Positions 1-7,906 of a stretch of 19,870 nucleotides of DNA are shown piece by piece. The position numbers and the translations under genes are program-made. This DNA comes from Pseudomonadota bacterium (GTDB lineage: Bacteria; Pseudomonadota; Gammaproteobacteria; Burkholderiales; Burkholderiaceae_C): assembly GCA_023460715.1 (NCBI GenBank), contig JAEWPH010000079.1, forward strand, positions 1-19,870, given 5' to 3'. The notes below the pieces were generated by a model. The model made no database searches. It saw only the letters and a program-made list of their open reading frames with translations, and had not been told where the DNA came from. Numbering within the stretch: the stretch's first letter is position 1; each line of letters opens with the position of its first letter.

Positions 1-951
1 CCCGGGGGGCACTGCGGGGGGGCGCGGGGGGCGCCGCGCCGCGAAGCGCGACAGCTGGATGCCGTTGGGAATGTTCTGCGTGCGTTCGGGCCGGGCGCCG
101 TCGGCGATCTGCCGCTGCCGGTTGGCCTCGTACAGCGCGATGATGGGATCGGCCGAGGCGTAACAGAACTGCCCCATCCATTCGAAGAAATGGATCCACA
201 TCTGGCGGAAGTACGACAGCTCGGTCGGGTCCCGCTGGAAGATGTTGCGGTTGTCGCGGATCCACTCGCTCTTGAACAGATCGATCTTGCGTTCCTTGGT
301 GTAGATGCCGTGCTCGGACAGCACCAGCGGCGTGCCGCGGGCCTGTTCGATCAGTGCGCCCAGGAAGCCTGCGTACCCTGTGGACGCGCAATGCACCATG
401 CGCACCCGGAGCAGCTGCTGCGCCACGCGGGCCAGCATCCACAGCGGCTGGAACATGATGCGCACGGTCCAGAAGTAGTCGACGAACGACGGGTCGGTGC
501 AATGTTCGCGGTAGCTGTCGCAGATGATCTTCCAGGCCCGCTTGCTGTAGAGGAAGTCGTCCAGCTGCAGCGTACCGCCTGGTTGCATGGCGCGGGTGAC
601 GTCGCGCGAGGCCTGCATGGCGCGCTCGCGGTCGCCGCTGCGGAACGCTTCCACCAGATCCAGCACCATCTGGAAAGCGGCCTCGTCCCCGTCGCGCGCC
701 ACCGGCTGCGCCTCGGCGTTCAGGTTCTCGTAGAGGAAGTACTCCTCGTAGTGCACGACGTTGGCAGGCAGCTCGTACTTGAACTTGGTGTAGTCCTCGC
801 GCCGGCTGCCCAGGAACACGATGGCAAAGCGGTATTCGGGGTAAGCGCGGATCACCTGGTTGATCCAGCTGGACACGCCACCGCTCACATAGGGAAAGGT
901 ACCTTCGAGCAACAGCGCGATGTCGGCCTCGGCGGCCCGGGGGAAGCTCAT
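1..951 (-). CDS. pelF: PelF, Pel polysaccharide glycosyltransferase (C-terminus cut by window edge)
   Basis: Cytoplasmic GT4-family glycosyltransferase thought to polymerise Pel from UDP-sugars, working with the inner-membrane PelD-PelE-PelG complex. The first 317 residues are present and the frame is open to the window edge. The N-terminal signature LLLEGTFPYVSGGVSSWINQ (residues 13-32) and SEHGIYTKERKIDL (212-225) are typical of PelF (DUF3492-type N-domain). The last visible part, NIPNGIQLSRFA (293-304), is the linker leading to the GT-B donor-sugar domain, which lies outside the window together with the nucleotide-binding Arg/Lys. The usual family length is about 507 residues. The ATG overlaps the pelE stop by 4 bp (ATGA), indicating translational coupling. 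A Pro/Arg-rich stretch near the edge is read from a G-rich run but keeps the frame. Confidence 0.95.
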   Translation of the reverse strand, partial: MSFPRAAEADIALLLEGTFPYVSGGVSSWINQVIRAYPEYRFAIVFLGSRREDYTKFKYELPANVVHYEEYFLYENLNAEAQPVARDGDEAAFQMVLDLVEAFRSGDRERAMQASRDVTRAMQPGGTLQLDDFLYSKRAWKIICDSYREHCTDPSFVDYFWTVRIMFQPLWMLARVAQQLLRVRMVHCASTGYAGFLGALIEQARGTPLVLSEHGIYTKERKIDLFKSEWIRDNRNIFQRDPTELSYFRQMWIHFFEWMGQFCYASADPIIALYEANRQRQIADGARPERTQNIPNGIQLSRFAARRPPRPPAVPPG

Positions 952-1964
952 CGGGCGCTCCAGTAATCGACGATGGGGCGCAGCCGCGGCAACGCCGTCC
1001 AGCCGCCCAGCTCCTGCACCAAGGCGCGTGCCTGCGCGAAGTCCTTGCGCTCGAAGCACAGTTCAGCCTGGTAGGGCAGCACGCGCGTGGCGGGCAGGCC
1101 CCGTTCGCGCGCCCGCACGTAGGCGGCGGCGGCTTCGTCGGGGCGGCCGATCTCGTGCAGAAGACGGCCCTGGCGCAGGTTCAGCTGGGCATTGTCGGGG
1201 CGGTACTGCAGCACCAGTTCGCAGTAGCGCAGGGACTCGCGGATCGCATAGTCGCGCAGGTCGCCCTGCACCAGTTCCTGGTAGACCAGTTCCCAGTACA
1301 GGTCGGACAGGCGGTGCGCGGACTCGATGGTGAGCGGGCCGGGGGTGGCGTCACCCTCCTGTTGGCGCGCCGTACGCAGCGCGTCCATTTCCGTATCGAT
1401 GGTGCGGTTGATGCGCTTTTCCAGCGTGTCCAGCATGCCGTAGGCCAGCAGCCGGAGGTCTTCGCTGGGGTCGCTGAGCACGCTGCGCAGCAGCGGCGAG
1501 GCGATGCGGCCGGACACATACTGCAGTGCGACCATCGCACGCATGCGGGTCTGCATCGGTGCGTGGCTGTTGCCCAGGAACGAACGCAGACCCGCCTGGC
1601 GAAAGTTGCCCTGGCGGCGCTGGTGCAGGTCGAACTCGGGCAGTTGCAGCGATTCGAAGTCGCTCTGGCCGGCAGGCGAGCGGTAGACGCGCAGCACGAT
1701 GACGCCCACCAGCACGCCGACAAAACCGGCCAGCGGCACGGCATAGCTGAATGCGGCCATCAGGCCCAGCACGGGCAGGCGCGGCTTGGCCTGCTCGCCC
1801 GACAGCAGCGGCAGCAGGAACAGCGACAGCATCAGGCAGGCGAGGGCGTGCACCAGAAGATAGCTGGCCAGCGCGGCGTCTCCCCGGCCCTGCAGGAGCA
1901 GAGGGCCGGACCAGGCGCCGATTTCCAGCGCCAGCGCGGAGAGGCCGAACTTCAGGTTAAGCAT
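948..1964 (-). CDS. pelE: PelE, inner-membrane TPR protein of the Pel complex
   Basis: PelE is an inner-membrane component of the Pel synthase complex that is known to associate with PelD. The 338-residue product is close to the usual length of about 330. Two hydrophobic segments are visible at roughly residues 30-54 and 64-93, followed by a soluble helical region. Around 258-330 there are TPR-like helices, with a clear repeat in NLRQGRLLHEIGRPDEAAAA (262-281). The middle part (120-200) looks like HEAT-type helices. The start ATG overlaps the end of pelD by 8 bp and the stop overlaps the pelF start by 4 bp, so the gene sits inside a tight operon. The call rests on position plus this architecture, since PelE sequences are poorly conserved between genera. 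Confidence 0.9.
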   Translation of the reverse strand: MLNLKFGLSALALEIGAWSGPLLLQGRGDAALASYLLVHALACLMLSLFLLPLLSGEQAKPRLPVLGLMAAFSYAVPLAGFVGVLVGVIVLRVYRSPAGQSDFESLQLPEFDLHQRRQGNFRQAGLRSFLGNSHAPMQTRMRAMVALQYVSGRIASPLLRSVLSDPSEDLRLLAYGMLDTLEKRINRTIDTEMDALRTARQQEGDATPGPLTIESAHRLSDLYWELVYQELVQGDLRDYAIRESLRYCELVLQYRPDNAQLNLRQGRLLHEIGRPDEAAAAYVRARERGLPATRVLPYQAELCFERKDFAQARALVQELGGWTALPRLRPIVDYWSAR

Positions 1965-3351
1965 GGGCCATGGCGTGCAGACGTTGCAGAAGGGCCAGCG
2001 GGGTATCGCTGTCCAGAGAGATCACGCGCGGGAAAATGCCGGCCTCTTCCAGAGGCTGACCCGTCCGCTGCTGCGACCAGGTTTCCAGGCGGTTGATGTA
2101 ACCCTCGGCGGTGGAGCCGTCGCCCAGCGGCATGAGCATCGCCAGCACGTGCCGTTGCGGGCCTTCGATGAGCCAGTCCTCGTCGAGCGCGCGCTTGAGC
2201 CGCTGGATCTGTCCTGGCAACCCTTCGGCTACGGCCCGGGGCAGGAACTCCAGGGCCACGATCACACTGGGCAGCTTCGTGGACTGGTGGATGTGGGCCA
2301 GCCGCTGTGCTTCGAAGGCGAAGTCGGGCGGGCAGTCGGGCAGCTGCTCCAGGATGGGCTGCGACAGGGCCTGAACGGCCAGGCCATCGGTGTAGTAGCC
2401 GAGCAGCAGGTTGATCGTCTGCAGGTTCTCGTCCTGCAGCGAGAAAAAGGGCATTTCATCGATGACCAGCACGCCATAGATTTCGCCACCCAGGTCCAGC
2501 AGCGGCGCCACGGCCAGGTAGCGGCTGCTTTGTTCGTGCGCCAGGGCCTGGCTGATGTGGCAGAGCTTGCGCGTTTCGATGGCCTGCTGAAGGAGCGGAT
2601 CGGACGCGGTCAGCGCCGTCGCATTGCCGATGCGCGCGACAGGCTCGGTGCTGGGCTCTTCGCCTTCCACGGCGTAGAGGGCTGCCGACTCCAGCTGGCA
2701 GTACTGCGCCAGCAGGCGCAGCAGGATCTGCGCGCCTTCCTGCGGATCTTGGCCGGGGCGGCCGATGCTTTGCAGGGTGGACAGCGCGTCGCGCATGGAC
2801 ATGGGCCGGCCGATGAGCTCCTGCTCCAGCCGGTCGTGCGAGAGGCGCAGCAGGTAGTACTGCCGCACCAGGTGCTCCAGCCGCTGGTCCAGGTACAGCT
2901 GCACGTTCTCTGCCCGGCGGGTGCGTGCCTGCCACAGGCTGGAGAATTCGCCCACCAGCATCACCAGGATCAGCCCGCCCAGAAAGAAGATCTGCGGAAA
3001 GGCGTCGTAATGCCCGAAGTTGATGGCCAGCCAGCCGGCCAGCAGCACGCAGGCCCCACCGAGGCCTGCCAGAGGGCCGTAGCGCAGCGCGAGAATGACG
3101 GGTGCCAGCCATGACCAGGGAAAGCGCGCCTGGCTCCACAGCGGGTCCTCAGGGTTCCACAGCAGTCCCATGCCGATCGCGATCAGCGGCAGAAGCACCA
3201 TCTCCGCCAGCATGACGGCGGGGCGCGTGCCGGTGTCCGCCAGCTTGCCCAGCAGATTGACGGGCAGGTGCCGGGCGGCCTTCTTCTCCACCGGGCGCTG
3301 GGCGCCAACGGAACGCCGGCGGGCTGCGGACGGGGGCGTTTCGGTCGACAT
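1957..3351 (-). CDS. pelD: PelD, inner-membrane c-di-GMP receptor controlling Pel synthesis
   Basis: PelD switches on Pel synthesis after binding cyclic di-GMP. From the chosen ATG the protein has 464 residues (family about 455). It has hydrophobic segments near 44-65, 80-110 and 118-135, then a coiled stretch (145-180), a GAF domain (about 200-330) and a degenerate GGDEF domain (about 335-464). No GGDEF catalytic motif is present. An inhibitory-site RxxD motif is, as R387-A-L-D390 within LKRALDEDW, and a downstream Arg (R421 in YINRLETW) sits where the second c-di-GMP-contacting Arg of PelD is expected. The protein should therefore bind but not make c-di-GMP. A TTG codon 9 bases upstream (3360) could be the start instead, adding three residues; neither start has a clear Shine-Dalgarno sequence. 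The gene overlaps pelE by 8 bp. Confidence 0.93.
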   Translation of the reverse strand: MSTETPPSAARRRSVGAQRPVEKKAARHLPVNLLGKLADTGTRPAVMLAEMVLLPLIAIGMGLLWNPEDPLWSQARFPWSWLAPVILALRYGPLAGLGGACVLLAGWLAINFGHYDAFPQIFFLGGLILVMLVGEFSSLWQARTRRAENVQLYLDQRLEHLVRQYYLLRLSHDRLEQELIGRPMSMRDALSTLQSIGRPGQDPQEGAQILLRLLAQYCQLESAALYAVEGEEPSTEPVARIGNATALTASDPLLQQAIETRKLCHISQALAHEQSSRYLAVAPLLDLGGEIYGVLVIDEMPFFSLQDENLQTINLLLGYYTDGLAVQALSQPILEQLPDCPPDFAFEAQRLAHIHQSTKLPSVIVALEFLPRAVAEGLPGQIQRLKRALDEDWLIEGPQRHVLAMLMPLGDGSTAEGYINRLETWSQQRTGQPLEEAGIFPRVISLDSDTPLALLQRLHAMAHA

Positions 3352-3362
3352 GTTCGCCAAGG

Positions 3363-3914
3363 TCAGCGCACGCCGGCAAGGCCGCCATCGAGCAGGTCAC
3401 GGATGAGCTTTTGCGCCACCGCGGAGAGGGCTTCGCGGCTCCAGCCGCTCTTACCGCCGGCGCCGCTCCACAGCACGTTGCCGCTGGACACCTCGACGAT
3501 CTGCAGCGTCACGCCGGCAGCGGGTTCCCCATCCACGCCCACCTTGTAGCGCCATTCGTCCACGGAGCCCGTGAGGGCGTACTGGGCCTGCTTCTCCCGC
3601 GCCCAGGACAGGGCTTCCTGCTGCCGCTTGGTGTCGCCGGCATCGAACAGAGCCTCTTGCTGCGTGCCGGCGGGGTAGCGCTGGACGCGGCCCACGCCCT
3701 TGGCATGCAGCAGGGCCTCGGCGATGGCTTCGGCACGGTTGCCGGCCAGCGGCGTCTCGGTGTGGTTGGCGAACGGCAGCACCACCCAAGAGGCATCGCG
3801 CTGCAGCGCCGGTGCCTGGCCCCGGTCGATGGTGGAGCAGGCGGCCAGCCACACGAGGGCGCTGCTGGCGGCGATGGTTTTCAGGCCCTGCAGGAGTTTG
3901 CGGCGGTGAAGCAT
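3363..3914 (-). CDS. pelC: PelC, outer-membrane lipoprotein of the Pel export channel
   Basis: PelC is a periplasm-facing lipoprotein that in Pseudomonas forms a ring under the PelB barrel and guides the cationic polymer to the pore. The 183-residue product (family about 172) begins with a basic n-region and a hydrophobic stretch ending in the lipobox LAAC, so the lipidated residue is Cys26. Ser27 at +2 agrees with outer-membrane sorting. The mature part contains WVVLPFANHTETPLAGNRAE (43-62), followed by TolB/CsgG-like alternating strands and helices and a Trp-containing SSGNVLWSG (143-151). The start is well supported by the Shine-Dalgarno AGAGGA six bases upstream. The reading frame continues upstream into pelB but that extension is not credible. 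The gap to pelB is 14 bp. Confidence 0.94.
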   Translation of the reverse strand: MLHRRKLLQGLKTIAASSALVWLAACSTIDRGQAPALQRDASWVVLPFANHTETPLAGNRAEAIAEALLHAKGVGRVQRYPAGTQQEALFDAGDTKRQQEALSWAREKQAQYALTGSVDEWRYKVGVDGEPAAGVTLQIVEVSSGNVLWSGAGGKSGWSREALSAVAQKLIRDLLDGGLAGVR

Positions 3915-3920
3915 GGTGGG

Positions 3921-3926
3921 TCCTCT
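3921..3926 (-). promoter_or_regulatory. Ribosome binding site of pelC
   Basis: On the minus strand this reads AGAGGA, six bases before the pelC ATG. It fixes the lipoprotein start at 3914 rather than at start codons further upstream, which would place the lipobox in mid-protein. Confidence 0.75.
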
Positions 3927-3928
3927 CT

Positions 3929-6900
3929 CTAGAAGTGAAGTCGGTAGCTGAATTGCAGGTCGCGCGTCAGGCCCTCGGTCTGCAGGCCGGACTTGCCCAG
4001 GCCCCAGCTCAGGCGCACATGGTCCGCGCCCAGCAGGGAGCCTGCCACGCCCATCCGCAGGCCGTAGCCCGGGCCGAGCCGGCTGTGCCATGTCCGGCTC
4101 AACGAGGCGAACGGCCGCAGCGCGCGGGTGTATTCCTGCTCGTAGCGCATGTTGGTGGAAACCTGCAGGCCGTAGAAGCTGAAGCTTTGCGGCACGAAGT
4201 AGTCGGGACCGACCTCGTTGATCGACGGCGGCAGGTAGCGGCGGAACTCCTGGTCCTGCGGCGACAGGGTGGAAAGGTCGCGCTGCGAGAAGTCGTGGGT
4301 GGACCAGAACGCGCCAAACTCCAGGCTCGGTGCCTCCACGCGGTAGCTGTGGGTGTAGCTGAGCGAGCCGTGCCGGCCGCTGCCCACCTCCGTGCCGGTC
4401 TGCAGGCGGTAACGCTCTGCCCAGAGCATGGCAACGACCTGGTCCTGGCGCGTGGCCTGGTAGCGCAGGCTGGCGCCGGCCCGGTCCTTCATGCCGGCAA
4501 TGCGAAGGGCCAGGCTGTCCTGGCTCTGCAGTTCCATGCCCAGATCCATACGCAGCGTGAGCCGGTTGTCGATGCGCTGCTCATGCTCGATCTGCAGCGG
4601 CGTATAGGTCTTAAAGCTTTCGCGGTGCCCGGCGCGCAGCAGCGTTTCGCCGTCCGGATGGCGCCAGCGCAGGACGACCTCCAGCCCCCGCTCGTTGGGC
4701 GGCTCGAACACCACCGTTTCGCTCGTGGCATTGCGGCGGATGCTGGCGAAGTCCAGGTCCAGCGACAGGCGCGGCGTCATCGCGATGTGCAGCACCGCCT
4801 CGGCCGCGGACTCGCGCATGCCGCCCAGGTCCTGCCGTGTGAGCTGCGTGCCGGCATGGTCGCTGAAGGCCAGCAGGCTTTCCTCCAGCTGCAGGTGCAG
4901 GGGCTGGTCGTCGTGCTGGTGGTGCTGGGCGTCGAAGGCGGCGGTCTGGGCCAGGCGCAGGTCGTCCACGGCACGCGCGGCGTTCACGCGGTCGTAGCGG
5001 GGCAGTCGTTCGTCGAAGGTCTCCAGCAACTGGCCTGTGGCGGCCTTGTCGTCTTCGGCCAGCGCCACGGTGATGTCGGCCCACAGGGGGCGGTTGCTGC
5101 GCAGGCTCTGGCTGCGGGCGTACTGGTGCCACAGGAAGCCGCGCTCCGCCGTATATTCGCCGGCGTCCTGGAGCCAGCCGATGGCGGTCTCCGCCGCGGC
5201 ATTGGACAGCCCGTTCTGCGCGTCCCTGTCCAGGCGCAGCAGTTCGCGCAGCACGTCCAGCGCCGCGTCGCCCGGCCGCTGCGTGAGCACCAGCCGGGTG
5301 CGGGCGATGCGGCGCGTCTGGTCAAGCCCGTCTTCCGTCAGCCAGCGTTGGCGGGCTTCTTGCGATGTGATGCGCGTGGCGGCCGCTTGGGTACCGCTGC
5401 GCACATTGCCCCATTCCCGCGCCAGCAGGTGGCGGCGCAACCGCCAGGAGCGGTCGACCTGCTGGTTCTGATCCAGCGCGTCGGCATAGTTCATCAGCCA
5501 CAGGAAGTCGTCCTCGTGGCTCTTCACGCGCGGGGTCAGGTACCGGTCCAGCGCCGTCTGGGGCAGCGAGAGGGCCTGGTAGGCGGCTGCCAGCGAGTCG
5601 TGCAGCTCCGGGTCGCGGGACCATTCCTGCTCGCGCGAGGCCAGCAGGGTGCGCAGCGAGACCGCATCGTTGCCGTCGATGAAAAGCCAGAGCAGGGCCT
5701 GCCGCATGGCGGGAGAGTCGGGACTGATCTGCAGGCCGGCCTCGAAATAGCGCCGTGCCTGGGCGACGCGCCCGGCGTTCTGGTGGTACAGGCCGACGAG
5801 GCGCAGGAACTCGGCATTGCGCTGCACCCGGGCGAGCCCGTGGCGCTTGGCGGCCGGGTCCGGGTCGAGGCGCTTGAGCAGTGCCTCGATATCGCCCCAC
5901 CGGTTGCGACCGCTGTAGAGCGTGAGCGCCTGTACGAGGTGGCGTGGTTCATCGAACAGGAGCCAGGCCTTCTCGGACAGCCGTGCGGCTTCCAGGGGCT
6001 GGTCCTGCAGGAGCAGTCGGATCAGCGCGTCGTAGTCGGAGATGTCGGCGCCGTCGTTCTCCGCCAGCTTGCGGTAGGCCTCTATCGCCAGCTCGTCGTT
6101 GCGCCGGCTCTCCGCCAGCTGGCCCATCAGGCGCCAGTATTCAGATGCCTCCTGCAGCGTGGGCGGTTGCCGCCGGGCGGCCTCCAGCCAGCGCAGCCCT
6201 TCATCGGGCTGGCCGTGGGTGAGCGCGAGCACGGCCGCCTGCATGGCGCGGGTGGGGGTGATTTGAGCAGGGTCCGAGAGCAGCCGGCGCCAGGCGGCCA
6301 GGGCCACATCGGGCTGCCCGGCACGCTCCGCCAACTGGGCCAGCAGCTGGATGCTTTCGGGGCTGCGGGAATGCCGCTGCAGGTAGTCGATGGCCGGTTG
6401 CGGTTCGCCGATGCGCTCGTAGGTAGCCACCAGCTCGCGCACGAGCCGCGGATCGTCCGGGCGCCGCTGCAACTGGTAGCGCAGGGCCTGTACGAGTGCG
6501 GGGTCATCGAACTGACCGGGAGCGATGCGCAGAACGGCCTGCCAGGCGTCGTCGCGCTGCGTCTTGCGCGCCAGGTACAGCCATTGTTCCAGCGCCTCTG
6601 CAGGCCGCTGGGTCCAGTCGGACACCCGGGCGAGCCGTTCGCGCCAGACCAGGTTGTCCGGCTGCTGGCGCACCGCGGCACTGGCGATCTGCCATGCATC
6701 GTCCTGCTTTCCGTTCTCCAGGAACACCTCGTAGGCCAGGCTGTAGATTTTCTCGTCGTAGGGCAGGCCCGGCTGCAGAACGCGGGAGGCATCCGGGACA
6801 GCCTTCTGCTGCACCGGTAGCTTTTGCCATTCGGCCGTTTCGCCTGATCCGGCCATGCTTTCGGCATGCGCGTCCTGCAAGCGAGGGGGCTGGAGGTAAT

Positions 6901-7906
6901 GGGCGCCGTCGTCGTAGGCGGGCGCCGCCGTCTCTGCAGCCGGGCGCCAGGCCACGGGCCGCAACAGCGGTTGCGCTGGCGATGGAGCCCTGGCCAATGT
7001 CTCGCCCTCCCATCCGTACTGCCGCAGCAGCGACAGCTGCAGCAGCTTTCGCACGAAGCGGTCCGCTGCCGCCGGCCGGCCGGCCGCGCGCGCGAGGTTG
7101 GTGAGCATGAAGAGGATCTGCGGGTCGTTGGCCAGCGGGCCCAGCTCGCGTTCGGCCAGCTCCAGCGCGGCCACCGGTTGGTTGCCCGATTGCAGCGCGG
7201 TCACGCCGGCGGTGTAGTACGCCTTGGCCTGCTGCGGGTCCGGCGTGGTCTTGCGGGCCAGCATGTAGAGCGCGGCGCAGCTTTCGTAGTCGGACTGGGC
7301 CAGGGCTTCCTTGGCGGCGCGCTCGTACAGCTGCGCGGCCTTGCGCGGATCGGGTTCCGCTTCGGCCAGTCGGCGGTTGATGTCGATGCCCAGGACGGGT
7401 TCGTCCAGCTGGGCCGCCAGGCGGGCCAGCTCCACCTGGCGCTGTGCAGGCCACTGCTCCCTGGACAGGGCACGGAGCTGCTGGCGCAGCTCTTCGCGCA
7501 TGGCACCGCGCCGCACGGCATCGGTCTCGGGCGTTTGCAGCCACTCGGTGTACGACAGCTGCCACAGCGCCCACAGCGCATCGCGGTGCAGCACCGGGTC
7601 GGGCGAATCGAGTGCAGGTTGCAGCGTGGTCCGCGCGTCCAGGATGTCGCCTTGGGCGATCTGGCGCTGGGCGAGCAGCAGGCGCAGCTGCGGGTTGTCC
7701 GGATCGCTGCGCAGCAGGTTGTGCAGGTACGCCACGGACAGGGCGGAATCGGTGGTGTCGGCCAGACGCCGCTCCAGATCCTGGCGCGGATAGAGCAGCC
7801 ACAGCCCGCCGCCGACCATGCCGGCCAGCAGCATGATCAGCCACGCAGGCGCCAGGATGGGCCGTTCAGCGGGCAGCGCAGCGGATGCGGATTTGCGCAG
7901 CAGCAT
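3929..7906 (-). CDS. pelB: PelB, outer-membrane beta-barrel exporter with periplasmic TPR scaffold
   Basis: PelB exports Pel through a C-terminal beta-barrel, while its periplasmic TPR repeats bind and localise the modification enzyme PelA. From the chosen ATG the protein has 1325 residues; PelB of P. aeruginosa is about 1193, so this copy is longer, probably in the TPR region. Residues 19-39 form one hydrophobic helix. A very long all-helical region rich in TPR-like motifs follows to about residue 1000 (for example the block containing FLRLVGLYHQNAGRVAQARR). The last 300 or so residues alternate polar and hydrophobic residues as in a barrel and end in YRLHF, a C-terminal Phe typical of BAM substrates. 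The start lies inside pelA (41-bp overlap). No strong Shine-Dalgarno is visible, so coupling to pelA translation is likely. Long frames on the opposite strand are shadows. Confidence 0.93.
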   Translation of the reverse strand: MLLRKSASAALPAERPILAPAWLIMLLAGMVGGGLWLLYPRQDLERRLADTTDSALSVAYLHNLLRSDPDNPQLRLLLAQRQIAQGDILDARTTLQPALDSPDPVLHRDALWALWQLSYTEWLQTPETDAVRRGAMREELRQQLRALSREQWPAQRQVELARLAAQLDEPVLGIDINRRLAEAEPDPRKAAQLYERAAKEALAQSDYESCAALYMLARKTTPDPQQAKAYYTAGVTALQSGNQPVAALELAERELGPLANDPQILFMLTNLARAAGRPAAADRFVRKLLQLSLLRQYGWEGETLARAPSPAQPLLRPVAWRPAAETAAPAYDDGAHYLQPPRLQDAHAESMAGSGETAEWQKLPVQQKAVPDASRVLQPGLPYDEKIYSLAYEVFLENGKQDDAWQIASAAVRQQPDNLVWRERLARVSDWTQRPAEALEQWLYLARKTQRDDAWQAVLRIAPGQFDDPALVQALRYQLQRRPDDPRLVRELVATYERIGEPQPAIDYLQRHSRSPESIQLLAQLAERAGQPDVALAAWRRLLSDPAQITPTRAMQAAVLALTHGQPDEGLRWLEAARRQPPTLQEASEYWRLMGQLAESRRNDELAIEAYRKLAENDGADISDYDALIRLLLQDQPLEAARLSEKAWLLFDEPRHLVQALTLYSGRNRWGDIEALLKRLDPDPAAKRHGLARVQRNAEFLRLVGLYHQNAGRVAQARRYFEAGLQISPDSPAMRQALLWLFIDGNDAVSLRTLLASREQEWSRDPELHDSLAAAYQALSLPQTALDRYLTPRVKSHEDDFLWLMNYADALDQNQQVDRSWRLRRHLLAREWGNVRSGTQAAATRITSQEARQRWLTEDGLDQTRRIARTRLVLTQRPGDAALDVLRELLRLDRDAQNGLSNAAAETAIGWLQDAGEYTAERGFLWHQYARSQSLRSNRPLWADITVALAEDDKAATGQLLETFDERLPRYDRVNAARAVDDLRLAQTAAFDAQHHQHDDQPLHLQLEESLLAFSDHAGTQLTRQDLGGMRESAAEAVLHIAMTPRLSLDLDFASIRRNATSETVVFEPPNERGLEVVLRWRHPDGETLLRAGHRESFKTYTPLQIEHEQRIDNRLTLRMDLGMELQSQDSLALRIAGMKDRAGASLRYQATRQDQVVAMLWAERYRLQTGTEVGSGRHGSLSYTHSYRVEAPSLEFGAFWSTHDFSQRDLSTLSPQDQEFRRYLPPSINEVGPDYFVPQSFSFYGLQVSTNMRYEQEYTRALRPFASLSRTWHSRLGPGYGLRMGVAGSLLGADHVRLSWGLGKSGLQTEGLTRDLQFSYRLHF

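Noticed and set aside
1..45. G-rich run at the window edge as a possible frameshift in pelF
   Set aside because: The frame stays open to base 1 and the residues after the NIPNG motif remain compatible with the variable Pro-rich PelF linker, so no break is supported.
3915..4091. N-terminal extension of PelC to a start inside pelB
   Set aside because: It would bury the signal peptide and lipobox in mid-protein and ignore the good Shine-Dalgarno at 3921-3926.
3812..6820. 1002-codon open frame on the plus strand opposite pelB
   Set aside because: It is antisense to a well-supported PelB frame. Its translation is a Gln/Val/Ala/Arg-rich composition with no recognisable domain, as expected from the complement of high-GC coding DNA.
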